A stretch of 64,000 nucleotides of DNA from Paracoccus limosus (GTDB lineage Bacteria > Pseudomonadota > Alphaproteobacteria > Rhodobacterales > Rhodobacteraceae). Of this stretch, positions 7,823-15,842 are shown piece after piece. Location of the stretch: contig NZ_WMIF01000002.1 of assembly GCF_009711185.1 (NCBI RefSeq), positions 186,001 through 250,000 on the forward strand, in the 5' to 3' direction. The notes under the pieces were generated by a model that was not told the origin of the DNA, ran no database searches, and saw only the letters and a list, made by a program, of their open reading frames with translations. The position numbers were made by a program, and so were the translations under genes. Numbering within the stretch: position 1 is the first letter of the stretch; each line of letters begins with the position of its first letter.

Positions 7823-9006
7823 GATTTGCTCTTGTTGGAAACGTCGAAGATGACGGCGGCCATCAGCACGAGGCCCTTGATGACCTGCTGATAGTCGATG
7901 CCGATCCCCAGAATGGACATGCCGTTGTTCATCACGCCCATGATGAAGGCGCCGACCACAGCCCCGATCACGGTGCCGACGCCGCCCGCCATCGAGGCGC
8001 CGCCGATGAACACCGCCGCGATCACGTCCAGTTCAAACCCGACGCCTGCCTTGGGCGTGGCCGAGTTCAGCCGGGCCGAGACCACCAGACCCGCCAGCGC
8101 CGCCAGCATCCCCATGTTGACGAAAGTCAGGAACACCACCCGTTCCGAGTTGATGCCCGACAGTTTCGCCGCCTTGGCATTGCCGCCGATGGCATAGATC
8201 CAGCGGCCGATGGTCGTGCGTTCAGAGATGAAGGCATAAAGCGCCACCAGCACCGCCATCACCATGAAGACGTTGGGCAGGCCGCGGAAATTCGCCAGCG
8301 CCCAGGTCATCCAGACCAGCGCGACAAAGATCAGCGCGTTCTTGGCGGCGAAAAAGGCGAAGGGCTCATCGGCGATGCCCACGGCCTCTTCGCGCTTGCG
8401 GGCGCGGATCTGCAGCCACAGGATCGAGACGGCGGCGGCCCAGCCCAGCACCAGCGACAGCGCATTGGGCTTGCCCACGCCGAACAGGTCCGGGATGAAG
8501 CCCGAGGCGATCATCTGGAATTCGCGCGGGAAGGGGCCGATGGACTGCCCCTTGAGGATCCACATGGTCAGGCCGCGGAACACCAGCATGCCCGCCAGCG
8601 TGACGATAAAGCTGGGGATCTTCCAATAGGCGATCCAATAGCCCTGCGCGGCGCCGATCAGCGCCCCGGCGACAAGGCTCAGCACCACCACGACCGGGAT
8701 CGGCAGGCCCATCTTGACGATCATCAGCGCAGCAAGCGCCCCGACGAAGGCCGCGACCGAGCCGACCGACAGGTCGATATGCCCGGCCACGATGATCAAG
8801 AGCATCCCCACCGCCATGATGACGATATGGCTGTTTTGCAGGAACAGGTTGGTCAGGTTCACCGGGCGGAACAGGATGCCGCCGGTGACGATCTGAAAGA
8901 ACGCCATGATGATGATCAGGGCGAAGAGGATGCCATATTCGCGGATGTTGCGGCGGATGAAGCCGAAGGTATCCCCGCTGCTGCGGGTCTCGGTGCTGTC
9001 AGACAT
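7819..9006 (-). CDS. mmsB: Sugar ABC transporter permease (MmsB/GguB type)
   Basis: A 395-residue inner-membrane permease of the CUT2 family. It is rich in hydrophobic helices and carries [25 protein letters not shown] and the signature [13 protein letters not shown]. The length, near 395 rather than 320-340 residues, and a hydrophilic insertion containing [12 protein letters not shown], place it with the multiple-monosaccharide permeases MmsB/GguB and XylH. It pairs with the upstream ATPase (8-nt overlap) and the ChvE-like binding protein to import galactose, arabinose or similar sugars. Confidence 0.92.
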   Translation of the reverse strand: MSDSTETRSSGDTFGFIRRNIREYGILFALIIIMAFFQIVTGGILFRPVNLTNLFLQNSHIVIMAVGMLLIIVAGHIDLSVGSVAAFVGALAALMIVKMGLPIPVVVVLSLVAGALIGAAQGYWIAYWKIPSFIVTLAGMLVFRGLTMWILKGQSIGPFPREFQMIASGFIPDLFGVGKPNALSLVLGWAAAVSILWLQIRARKREEAVGIADEPFAFFAAKNALIFVALVWMTWALANFRGLPNVFMVMAVLVALYAFISERTTIGRWIYAIGGNAKAAKLSGINSERVVFLTFVNMGMLAALAGLVVSARLNSATPKAGVGFELDVIAAVFIGGASMAGGVGTVIGAVVGAFIMGVMNNGMSILGIGIDYQQVIKGLVLMAAVIFDVSNKSKS

Positions 9007-10573
9007 GGGCTGCCTCCGCCTCGATTTGCTCGGGGGTGACCGATTCGTCGGTCAGGTCGTGGCCCGAGTGGATGATGATGGACATGATCTTTTCCTGCGT
9101 CGCCTCGGCGGTCGGCAGATCGCCAACCAGCCGGCCCTCGTTCATGACGAGGATGCGGTCGGTGATGCCCAGGAGTTCGGGCATCTCGGACGAGACCACG
9201 ATGATGGATTTTCCGGCGGCCGCGAGGTCGCGGATGATGGTGTAGATTTCATATTTCGCGCCGACGTCGATGCCGCGCGTCGGCTCGTCCAGAATCAGGA
9301 TCTCGGGACCCGAGAACAGCCATTTCGCCAGCACGACCTTTTGCTGGTTGCCGCCCGACAGGTTCACCGTGGCCTGATCGACCGAGGAGGAGCGGATGTT
9401 GATCTGCTTGCGATAGTCGCGGGCAACCTTGCCCTCTTTCTCGCGGTCGATGACGCCCTTGGGCGCGATGCCGGGCAGGTTGGCCAGCGGGATATTGCGC
9501 TTGATCGTGTCGATCAGCACGAGGCCCAGCGACTTGCGGTCCTCGGTCACATAGGCAAGGCCGGCCTTGATCGCCTTGGGCACGGTCGAGACATCGACCT
9601 CTTTGCCGTGGATCTTGACCGAGCCCTTGCGGAATTCGCCCATCGAGCGGCCAAAGATCGACATGGCCAATTCGGTCCGGCCCGCGCCCATCAGCCCTGC
9701 GATGCCCAGGACCTCGCCCTGCCGCAGATCGAAGCTGGCGCTGTCGACCATCAGCCGGCCATCGCGGGTCGGATCGGCCACGGTCCAGTCGCGGACCTGC
9801 ATCACCACTTCGCCGATCTTGGGCTCGCGCGGCGGATAGCGGTCATTCATCGAGCGCCCGACCATGTCCTTGATGATCTGGCTTTCGGGCACCATACCCT
9901 GATGATGCGCCACGGTGGCGCCGTCGCGGATCACCGTGATGCTGTCGCAAAGCTGGCTGATTTCGTTCAGCTTGTGCGAGATCATGATCGCGGTCATGCC
10001 CTGTTCGCGGAAACTGGCCAAAAGACGCAGCAGCGCGGCACTGTCGTTTTCATTCAGCGAACTGGTCGGCTCGTCGAGGATCAGCAGATCGACCTTTTTC
10101 GACAGCGCCTTGGCGATCTCGACCAGCTGCTGCTTGCCCATGCCCAGCGTGCCAACCTTGGTTTCGGGGCTTTCGCGCAGGCCGACTTTCGCCAGCAGCT
10201 CGGCGGTGCGGCGGTTCGTCTCATGACGGTCGATCACACCGCGATGGGCAAGCTCGTTGCCCAGAAAGATGTTCTCGGCAATCGACATCTGCGGCACCAG
10301 AGCAAGCTCCTGGTGGATGATGACGATGCCCTGTTCTTCGCTGTCCGGGATGCCGCGAAACGCCATCGGCTTGCCGTTATACAGGATCTCGCCCTGATAC
10401 GAGCCATGCGGATAGACGCCCGACAGCACCTTCATCAGCGTGGATTTGCCGGCGCCGTTTTCACCGCAAAGCGCGCGGATCTCGCCGCGCTGCACGGTGA
10501 TGTTGACATTGTCCAGCGCCTTGACGCCCGGGAATTCCTTGGTGATCCCGCGCATTTCCAGAATGGCGTTCAT
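8999..10573 (-). CDS. mmsA: Sugar ABC transporter ATP-binding protein (MmsA/GguA type)
   Basis: A 524-residue ATPase with two ABC domains, the CUT2 arrangement. Domain 1 has Walker [10 protein letters not shown] near residue 37, the signature [15 protein letters not shown] and Walker [12 protein letters not shown]. Domain 2 has [15 protein letters not shown] and [12 protein letters not shown], with the usual degenerate second Walker A region ([10 protein letters not shown]). A strong GGGGGAAC ribosome site precedes the ATG. It energises import by the adjacent permease and binding protein. The name follows the multiple-monosaccharide transporter nomenclature. Confidence 0.94.
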   Translation of the reverse strand: MNAILEMRGITKEFPGVKALDNVNITVQRGEIRALCGENGAGKSTLMKVLSGVYPHGSYQGEILYNGKPMAFRGIPDSEEQGIVIIHQELALVPQMSIAENIFLGNELAHRGVIDRHETNRRTAELLAKVGLRESPETKVGTLGMGKQQLVEIAKALSKKVDLLILDEPTSSLNENDSAALLRLLASFREQGMTAIMISHKLNEISQLCDSITVIRDGATVAHHQGMVPESQIIKDMVGRSMNDRYPPREPKIGEVVMQVRDWTVADPTRDGRLMVDSASFDLRQGEVLGIAGLMGAGRTELAMSIFGRSMGEFRKGSVKIHGKEVDVSTVPKAIKAGLAYVTEDRKSLGLVLIDTIKRNIPLANLPGIAPKGVIDREKEGKVARDYRKQINIRSSSVDQATVNLSGGNQQKVVLAKWLFSGPEILILDEPTRGIDVGAKYEIYTIIRDLAAAGKSIIVVSSEMPELLGITDRILVMNEGRLVGDLPTAEATQEKIMSIIIHSGHDLTDESVTPEQIEAEAAHV

Positions 10574-10597
10574 TGCTGTTCCCCCTTGCCTGAACGC

Positions 10598-10637
10598 AAA
10601 ACGCCGCCGCCGGGCCGCAACCGGCCCCGCGACGGCG
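10598..10637 (-). terminator. Intercistronic hairpin with T-tract between chvE and mmsA
   Basis: Read on the minus strand, arms at 10623-10637 and 10602-10616 pair at 13 of 15 positions around a 6-nt loop and are followed by four T residues (10598-10601). It lies between the chvE stop and the mmsA start. Such structures between a binding-protein gene and the rest of its operon usually act as partial terminators or 3'-end stabilisers, giving excess binding protein. Confidence 0.65.
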
Positions 10638-10646
10638 CATCTTGGG

Positions 10647-11711
10647 TCACTTCAGCTGATCTTCGGTGTAATAGCCCGAGCCGACCAGCACGTCCTTGAG
10701 GTTCTTTTCGGTCACGGCGACCGGCTCAAGCAGGTAGGAGGGGACGACCTTGACGCCGTTGTTGTAGGTCTTGGTGTCGTTCACCTGCGGCTCTTCGCCC
10801 TTCATCATGGCGTTGACCATGCTGACGGTGACTTTCGCCAGTTCGCGGGTGTCCTTGAAGATGGTCGAGTATTGCTCGCCCGCGAGGATCGACTTGACCG
10901 ATTGCAGTTCGGCGTCCTGACCCGAAACGATCGGCATCTTCAGATCGCCCGAGCCGTAACCCACGCCTTTGAGCGAGGACAGGATGCCGATGGACAGCCC
11001 GTCATAGGGCGACAGCACGCCGTTCACATGCTTGTCGGTGTAATTGGCCGACAGGATGTTATCCATGCGCGATTGCGCGGTGGCCGGATCCCAGCGCAGG
11101 GTGCCGACCTTGTCCATGCCCATCTGGCCCGAAGGCACCGCGATGGCGCCCGAGTCGATCATAGGTTGCAGCACCGACATGGCGCCGTCGTAGAAGAAGA
11201 AGGCGTTGTTGTCGTCCGGCGAGCCGCCGAACAGCTCGACGTTCCACGGCTTCACATCCGGGAACCGCTCTTTCAGGCCCTCGACCAGCGTGTTGGCCTG
11301 CTCGACGCCGACCTTGAAGTTGTCGAAGGTGGCGTAATAGTCGATATCGGGCGTGTCGCGGATCAGGCGGTCATAGGCGATCACCTTGATATCGGCGGCC
11401 TTCGCATTGGCCAGCGCGTTTGACAGCGTGGTGCCGTCGATGGCCGCGATCACCAGCACGTTCACGCCCTTGGTGATCATGTTTTCGATTTGCGACAGCT
11501 GGTTCGGAATGTCGTCATCGGCATATTGCAGGTCGGTCTGATAGCCCGCTTCCTGGAACTGCTTGACCATGTTGTCGCCGTCGGCGATCCAGCGCGCCGA
11601 GGTCTTGGTCGGCATCGAGATGCCCACCATGCCTTCGGCCGAAGCGATTCCCGGCACCGAAAGCGCCATGACCGAAGCCGCCGCCAGGGCGATAGTCCTG
11701 AGGTTGAACAT
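10647..11711 (-). CDS. chvE: ChvE-like periplasmic multiple-sugar-binding protein
   Basis: A 354-residue exported protein. The signal peptide [20 protein letters not shown] ends near residue 25 (ASA), and the mature chain starts [20 protein letters not shown], which closely resembles ChvE of Agrobacterium and its relatives. [16 protein letters not shown] and [17 protein letters not shown] are family segments. It captures galactose, arabinose and glucose-type sugars in the periplasm for the adjacent permease. The ATG at 11711 has a GGGAGGAAA ribosome site. The upstream region has a LysR-type inverted repeat, and the gene is divergent from its probable regulator. Confidence 0.94.
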   Translation of the reverse strand: MFNLRTIALAAASVMALSVPGIASAEGMVGISMPTKTSARWIADGDNMVKQFQEAGYQTDLQYADDDIPNQLSQIENMITKGVNVLVIAAIDGTTLSNALANAKAADIKVIAYDRLIRDTPDIDYYATFDNFKVGVEQANTLVEGLKERFPDVKPWNVELFGGSPDDNNAFFFYDGAMSVLQPMIDSGAIAVPSGQMGMDKVGTLRWDPATAQSRMDNILSANYTDKHVNGVLSPYDGLSIGILSSLKGVGYGSGDLKMPIVSGQDAELQSVKSILAGEQYSTIFKDTRELAKVTVSMVNAMMKGEEPQVNDTKTYNNGVKVVPSYLLEPVAVTEKNLKDVLVGSGYYTEDQLK

Positions 11712-11846
11712 TTTTCCTCCCGTTTTTTGCGCATACGAAAGATGGCGTCGAGCGCGCCCTTGCTGTCTTTCGCTGCTTCCCCCCTTGTGGCGGGGCCGAT
11801 CGGGCCGCCTCCACGGCGGCGGCCTTGCAGCCACGCACCTGTGGAC

Positions 11847-11876
11847 AGGCTAGACCGCTGCAATCGGACGCGTCAA
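11847..11876 (-). promoter_or_regulatory. Candidate promoter of the chvE operon
   Basis: On the minus strand, -35 TTGACG (11871-11876) is followed after 18 bp by a weak -10 TAGCCT (11847-11852). A good -35 with a poor -10 suits an activator-dependent promoter. The LysR-type inverted repeat lies just upstream. Confidence 0.4.
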
Positions 11877-11887
11877 TTTCGGTTTGC

Positions 11888-11923
11888 GCGCTGTATTATG
11901 CCGATTCTGATATATCAGGGCGC
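11888..11923. promoter_or_regulatory. LysR-type operator between chvE and its regulator
   Basis: An imperfect inverted repeat has arms GCGCTGTATTAT (11888-11899) and ATATATCAGGGCGC (11910-11923), and contains the perfect 12-bp palindrome CTGATATATCAG (11907-11918). Its centre is about 65 nt upstream of the predicted chvE transcription start, the classical position of a LysR recognition site, and about 35-40 nt before the regulator's own start codon, which also fits autorepression. Confidence 0.55.
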
Positions 11924-11942
11924 TAACAACAGGATGAAACAC

Positions 11943-12896
11943 ATGTCACGTCAGGATGATGTCGGGGGCGACTTGCTGGCCCGTGGGGTCAAACTGCGGC
12001 AGCTGGCCCTGCTGGTTGCGGTGGAACGCAGCGGTCAGCTGGGCCGCGCCGCCGGCATCATGCACATGACCCAGCCCGCCGCCTCGCGGATGCTGGCCGA
12101 TCTGGAGCGGCTGTTCGGCACCGCCCTGACGCAGCGTCACAGCCGGGGCGTCAGCCTGACCCCGGCCGGGCAGCGGCTGGCCGAGCGTGCGCGCAGCATG
12201 TTGCGCGATCTCGATCTGGCCGGGCGCGAGGTGCAGGCGATCGGGCGTGGCCAGGTCGGGCAGGTGCGGCTGGGCTCGGTTTCGGGGCCGTCGCTGGATC
12301 TGGTGCTGCCGGTGGTGCGCGGGCTGGAGCGCGCCGAGCCGCTGATGCGGGTCATCATCAAGGTCGACAGCAGCGACCGGCTGGCCGCCGCCCTGCTGGC
12401 CGGAGAGCTGGACCTGTATCTGGGCCGCATCCCCGAACGGCTGGATCCCGCCCCCTTCGAGCAGACCCCGGTCGGCCCCGAGCCCTTGGCGCTGGTCGTG
12501 CGCCGGGGCCATGCGCTGGACCGGCCCGATTGCACCCTTGCCGATTGTCTGGCCTTTGACTGGGTGATGCAGCCGGCGGGCAGCGTGCTGCATGGCACGG
12601 TCGCGCGCTATCTGGACCAGCGCGGGCTGGATCTGCCGCGAACGGTGATCGCGACCGGCTCGATCATGCTGACGCTGGCCTTTGCCCGGCAGTCGCAGGC
12701 GGTGGGGGTGATCTCGGCCGCAGCGGCGCGGCAGTTCGCCGATTTTCCCGGCGCGCCGCTAGTGCTGCTGCCGGTGGCCGAGGATCTGAATGTCGCGGCC
12801 TATTCGCTGGTCACGCTGCGCGGGCAGCTCAGCAATCCCGCCGTTGCCGCCTTCATGGCGGTGCTGCGGACCGAGCTGGACCTGCGGCGCGGCTAG
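11943..12896 (+). CDS. gbpR: LysR family regulator of the galactose/ChvE operon (GbpR-like)
   Basis: A 317-residue LysR-type regulator. The helix-turn-helix covers about residues 17-75 (LRQLALLVAVERSGQLGRAA ... TQPAASRMLADLERLFG) and the rest is a two-lobed effector domain. It is divergent from chvE, the arrangement of gbpR/chvE in Agrobacterium and Azospirillum, where the LysR protein activates the binding-protein gene in response to sugar. The ATG at 11943 was chosen because AGGA lies 8 nt upstream; an in-frame ATG at 11934 has no room for a ribosome site. It overlaps the convergent GNAT gene by 4 nt. Confidence 0.87.
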   Translation: MSRQDDVGGDLLARGVKLRQLALLVAVERSGQLGRAAGIMHMTQPAASRMLADLERLFGTALTQRHSRGVSLTPAGQRLAERARSMLRDLDLAGREVQAIGRGQVGQVRLGSVSGPSLDLVLPVVRGLERAEPLMRVIIKVDSSDRLAAALLAGELDLYLGRIPERLDPAPFEQTPVGPEPLALVVRRGHALDRPDCTLADCLAFDWVMQPAGSVLHGTVARYLDQRGLDLPRTVIATGSIMLTLAFARQSQAVGVISAAAARQFADFPGAPLVLLPVAEDLNVAAYSLVTLRGQLSNPAVAAFMAVLRTELDLRRG

Positions 12897-13198
12897 GCCT
12901 CGGCGCGCAGCCCGGCCCAGTCGGGATGGCGGTCGAACTGTGCCCGGACATAGCTGCAGGCCGGCACGATGCGCAGCCCCTTGTTACGGGCATCCGCGAT
13001 CAGCTGCTGCACCATGGCCTCGGCGACGCCCGTGCCCCGCATCTGCGGCGGGGCATAGGTATGATCGGCGACGATGACGCCCGGGCTGGCGCTGCGCCAG
13101 GTCAGCTCGGCCTCGGGATCGATGCCAGGCATATGGACGACATAGCGCCCGGCCGTGCCAAGATCCTCATGCGTGACGCGAATGGCGGGTTGGGACAT
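12893..13198 (-). CDS. Small GNAT-like N-acetyltransferase (NATD1/YjdJ type)
   Basis: A 101-residue protein of the short acetyltransferase group. It has a beta-strand region ending ITWRSASPGVIVADHTYAPP-like, the acetyl-CoA loop PQMRGTGVAEAMVQQLI (about residues 52-68), and the C-terminal IVPACSYVRAQFDRHPDW, the hallmark of this COG2388 group. The substrate is unknown. An AGGAG ribosome site lies 6 nt before the ATG. It sits downstream of efp on the same strand, 54 nt away, and runs convergent with the LysR gene. Confidence 0.85.
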   Translation of the reverse strand: MSQPAIRVTHEDLGTAGRYVVHMPGIDPEAELTWRSASPGVIVADHTYAPPQMRGTGVAEAMVQQLIADARNKGLRIVPACSYVRAQFDRHPDWAGLRAEA

Positions 13199-13252
13199 GC
13201 TCGTTCTCCTGGGGCCTGCCCCTCAACGCATAAGAACCGCATCCGGCTCCGT

Positions 13253-13816
13253 TCAGGCGCGTTCCGAATATTCGAAAAGCTCGGTGTTCACCACGATATC
13301 CTCGTCGGTGCCGACGAAGGGCGGGATCATGACGCGCACGCCATTGTCGAGGATCGCCGGCTTGAAGCTTTTCGCGGCGGTCTGGCCGTTCACGACAGGC
13401 TCGGTTTCGACCACCTTGCAGATGACCTTTTGCGGGATGCGCACCGACAGCGCCTCGTCGCCGTAATATTCGATGGCGGCCATCATGCCGTCCTGCAGGA
13501 AGGGACGGCGGTCGCCCAGCAGATCGGCGTCCAGCTCGGTCTGCTCAAAGGTCTCGCTGTCCATGAACACCAGCTTGCCGTCGGTTTCATACAAGAATTG
13601 CTGGTCCTTGAACTCCAGCTGCACCTGCTCGACCTTGTCCTCGGACCGGAAGCGCTCGTTCAGCTTCCGGCCGTCGCGCAGGTTCTTCAGCTCGACCTGG
13701 GCAAAGGCGCCGCCCTTGCCCGGTTTGACGTGGTTCACCTTGACCGCCGCCCACAGGCCGCCGTCATGTTCCAGCACCACGCCGGGCTTGATTTCGTTGC
13801 CGTTGATCTTGGGCAT
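13253..13816 (-). CDS. efp: Translation elongation factor P
   Basis: A 187-residue, three-domain EF-P that relieves ribosome stalling at polyproline. It starts [11 protein letters not shown]. The loop [10 protein letters not shown] carries lysine 34, the residue modified by beta-lysylation in many bacteria. [28 protein letters not shown] and the C-terminal [14 protein letters not shown] are family segments. The ATG at 13816 starts the conserved domain; the longer open frame upstream is not EF-P-like. No modification-enzyme gene (epmA or similar) is visible in the window. Confidence 0.97.
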   Translation of the reverse strand: MPKINGNEIKPGVVLEHDGGLWAAVKVNHVKPGKGGAFAQVELKNLRDGRKLNERFRSEDKVEQVQLEFKDQQFLYETDGKLVFMDSETFEQTELDADLLGDRRPFLQDGMMAAIEYYGDEALSVRIPQKVICKVVETEPVVNGQTAAKSFKPAILDNGVRVMIPPFVGTDEDIVVNTELFEYSERA

Positions 13817-13883
13817 ATTTCCAATACCTTGAAAAGGTTGTGTTAATCGTTGTGGCCCAAGGGTTGAACCGCGATGATGCGCA

Positions 13884-13912
13884 CCTATATCCCTTGGCAC
13901 GGCTGCAGGCAA
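13884..13912 (-). promoter_or_regulatory. Candidate efp promoter
   Basis: On the minus strand, TTGCCT (13907-13912), a 17-bp spacer and TATAGG (13884-13889) form a plausible housekeeping promoter. The predicted leader is about 60 nt. Confidence 0.45.
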
Positions 13913-13960
13913 CAGAATCGCATTCCGGGCGATGTCAAGCCGACGGCGTGCCTTCGCGAT

Positions 13961-13988
13961 GTCGTGAATTCGTCACGACCCGTAAAAT
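13961..13988 (+). promoter_or_regulatory. Inverted repeat abutting a -10 box, upstream of the DUF6280-type gene
   Basis: GTCGTGA (13961-13967) and TCACGAC (13973-13979) form a perfect 7-bp inverted repeat with a 5-nt spacer. Four bases later comes TAAAAT (13983-13988), matching the -10 consensus at 5 of 6 positions. The -35 region is occupied by the repeat and has no recognisable -35 hexamer, which suggests an activator-dependent or regulated promoter reading towards the small gene at 14169. Confidence 0.45.
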
Positions 13989-14054
13989 AGACTGGAAATT
14001 GCAGGGGTTTGCGCGGGGCGCATGGCTGACATGACGGCGAGGCCATACCGAATC

Positions 14055-14133
14055 GGCACCGGGATCGGATAATCCCCGGTCTGCGGTGCCAGTCAATGGC
14101 AAAAATGACTCGACAGGGCCGGGGGCCCGTCGA
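14055..14133 (+). ncRNA. Structured leader: two tandem hairpins before the DUF6280-type gene
   Basis: The first element pairs GGCACC (14055-14060) with GGTGCC (14085-14090) and encloses GGGAT/ATCCC (14061-14065 with 14072-14076). The second pairs TCGAC (14110-14114) with GTCGA (14129-14133) and GGGCC with GGCCC inside it. Neither is followed by a T-tract, so they are not ordinary terminators. Together with the candidate promoter at 13983 they would make a leader of about 170 nt, the only sizeable feature in the 352-nt gap between efp and the next gene. No known riboswitch family was recognised. Confidence 0.4.
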
Positions 14134-14168
14134 TATGCGGCAGCAAGAAAAACAGGATTCAAGAAAAG

Positions 14169-14489
14169 ATGCGCGATTTCGTGGATGGTTCGGCTTTCAA
14201 TTTCGAGCAAGGGCAGCGGGCCCGCAAGCTTTTTGCCGCCGTCGTGCTGGCCGCATTGGATGACGCCATCGCCGATGACAAAAAATACGGCAACGGGCCC
14301 GATCAGATTGCACGTTGGGCACGCTCACGCGATGGGCGCGAGGTTCTGTCCTGCGCCGGCATCGACCCGAACGAGCGCGTGGTCAAGGGCCTGATGGAAT
14401 TCGTGGCCAAGGGCGTGCGCACCTCGGTCGCGCTGTCGCGCGAGGAATCCGAGCGCCGCCATGCCGCCGAAGAGGCCGACGCGGCCTGA
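14169..14489 (+). CDS. Conserved small protein, DUF6280-type
   Basis: A 106-residue soluble, mostly helical protein without signal peptide. Notable segments are EQGQRARKLFAAVVLAALDD, ADDKKYGNGPDQIARWARSRDGRE, SCAGIDPNERVVKGLMEFV and a charged tail ending AAEEADAA. I recall near-identical small proteins across Rhodobacteraceae under the DUF6280 label (from memory), with no established function. Its strong conservation and long structured leader suggest a regulated cytosolic role. The ribosome site (AAGAAAAG) is weak. A good intrinsic terminator follows at 14583. Confidence 0.8.
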   Translation: MRDFVDGSAFNFEQGQRARKLFAAVVLAALDDAIADDKKYGNGPDQIARWARSRDGREVLSCAGIDPNERVVKGLMEFVAKGVRTSVALSREESERRHAAEEADAA

Positions 14490-14582
14490 TCCAGCTGCGG
14501 CGCCCCGCCGCCCGTGCGGCAGGGCTGGCCACAGCGGCAAGGTCGTTTCCGCCCCTTGCCGTTCGTCAGCCCAGGTTTTCTA

Positions 14583-14608
14583 GCCTCTCGTTCGCGAGGG
14601 GCCTTTTT
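14583..14608 (+). terminator. Intrinsic terminator after the DUF6280-type gene
   Basis: GCCTCTCG (14583-14590), tetraloop TTCG, and CGAGGGGC (14595-14602) pair with one G-T wobble and are followed by CTTTTT. It ends the small gene's transcript and lies 24 nt before the stop codon of the convergent cidB. Confidence 0.85.
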
Positions 14609-14631
14609 ATTGCCCGCGTCCCCCGCGCTGC

Positions 14632-15348
14632 TTACTGGAACAGCCGCAGCACCAGCGGCGCCAGCACAGCGGTCAGCACGGCGTTCAGCCCCATGCCGAT
14701 GCTGGCAAAGGCGCCGGCGGTCTCGTTGACCTGAAAGGCGCGGGCGGTGCCGATGCCATGCGCGGCGACCCCCACGGCAAAGCCGCGCGCCCGCCAGTCG
14801 TGCACCCGCAGCAGGTTCAGCAGCGGCGTCACGACGATCGCGCCGAACATGCCGGTCAGCAGCACCAGCACGGCGGTGATCGTCGGCTCGCCGCCCAGCC
14901 CCTCGGCGATGCCGATGGCCACCGGCGCGGTGGTCGATTTCGGCGCAAGGCTGGCCAGCATGGTGGCCGACAGGCCAAAGGCCTTGCCGATCACCAGCAC
15001 CGAGACAATCGCGGTCAGCGAACCGGCCAGCAGCGCCGCCGCCAGCGGCAGCGCGGCGCGGCGCACGCGCGACAGGTTGTCATAGAGCGGCATCCCCAGC
15101 GCGACGGTCGCCGGGCCCAGCATGAAATGCACGAATTGCGCGCCCTCGAAATAGGTCTTGTAACTGGTGCCGGTGCTCCACAGCACCAGAGCCAGCACGA
15201 TCACCGCCACCGCCACCGGGTTGGCCCAGCTTTTCCGCCCGGTCATGCGGAAAAAGCTGTCGCCCAGCCAATAGGCCGCCAGCGTCGCGGTCAGCCACAG
15301 CAGCGGCCCCTGCGTCAGATAGGACCAGATCAGCGCCGCATCGGTCAT
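14632..15348 (-). CDS. lrgB: LrgB/CidB family membrane protein
   Basis: A 238-residue polytopic membrane protein. It contains the family signature LAPKSTTAPVAIGIAEGLGG, FMLGPATVALGMPLYD and the C-terminal AHGIGTARAFQVNETAGAFASIGMGL. LrgB/CidB partners LrgA/CidA, a holin-like protein; proposed roles are control of murein hydrolase export and transport of pyruvate or other small acids. It overlaps the cidA-like gene by 4 nt. The role in this organism is not established. Confidence 0.9.
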   Translation of the reverse strand: MTDAALIWSYLTQGPLLWLTATLAAYWLGDSFFRMTGRKSWANPVAVAVIVLALVLWSTGTSYKTYFEGAQFVHFMLGPATVALGMPLYDNLSRVRRAALPLAAALLAGSLTAIVSVLVIGKAFGLSATMLASLAPKSTTAPVAIGIAEGLGGEPTITAVLVLLTGMFGAIVVTPLLNLLRVHDWRARGFAVGVAAHGIGTARAFQVNETAGAFASIGMGLNAVLTAVLAPLVLRLFQ

Positions 15349-15710
15349 TCCTGCACCTCGGCCTTGCCGCGCCCGGTCAGGCGGACGACCTGCACAAAGA
15401 CCAGCGCCGCCACCGCGATCGCCAGCGCGGTCGAGGCCATCAGCGCCACCGCGATCGCCAGCCCGTCGCTGCGGAATTCGCCCAGATGCGCCACCACGCC
15501 GACGCCGGCGGGCACGAAGAACAGCGACAGGTTGCCCAAAAGCCCCAGCACCACCGGGCGCAGCCGCTCGGCCAGTGCCGGGCGCAGGCTGCAGCTGAGC
15601 ACAAGCGCCACCAGCCCGAGCACCGGGCCGGGCAGTGACAGGCCCAGACTGCGGGCGGCGACCTCTCCGGCCAGCTGAAATGACAACAGGATCAGAAGGG
15701 CGGGTATCAT
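15345..15710 (-). CDS. cidA: CidA/LrgA family holin-like protein
   Basis: A 121-residue membrane protein with about four hydrophobic segments. Family features are LLILLSFQLAGEVAARSLGLSLPGPVLGLVAL and LSLFFVPAGVGVVAHLG. The ATG at 15710 has GGGA 8 nt upstream; an in-frame ATG at 15719 would add three residues. A much longer frame opens upstream through the antisense of smc but is not coding. It forms an operon with lrgB and is divergent from smc. Confidence 0.87.
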   Translation of the reverse strand: MIPALLILLSFQLAGEVAARSLGLSLPGPVLGLVALVLSCSLRPALAERLRPVVLGLLGNLSLFFVPAGVGVVAHLGEFRSDGLAIAVALMASTALAIAVAALVFVQVVRLTGRGKAEVQE

Positions 15711-15842
15711 GGCGGGCATCCCGAATGGCCGATCAAATCTTGTGGATAACATTCCCGGCGCCGCCACATCTAGGGGCTGCGGTTGACTCATTGCCGCAAA
15801 ACCGGGAAAAATCGGCGCCATTGACCCCTGTGGGATGGACCT

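Noticed and set aside
8906..10699. Long plus-strand open frame opposite mmsA.
   Set aside because: Its composition (aspartate, histidine, glutamine-rich) is that of a shadow of the well-supported ATPase on the minus strand; no ribosome site or family match.
11490..11942. N-terminal extension of the LysR gene by about 150 codons.
   Set aside because: The extension runs antisense through the chvE signal-peptide region and its promoter; LysR proteins start close to the helix-turn-helix, as the ATG at 11943 does.
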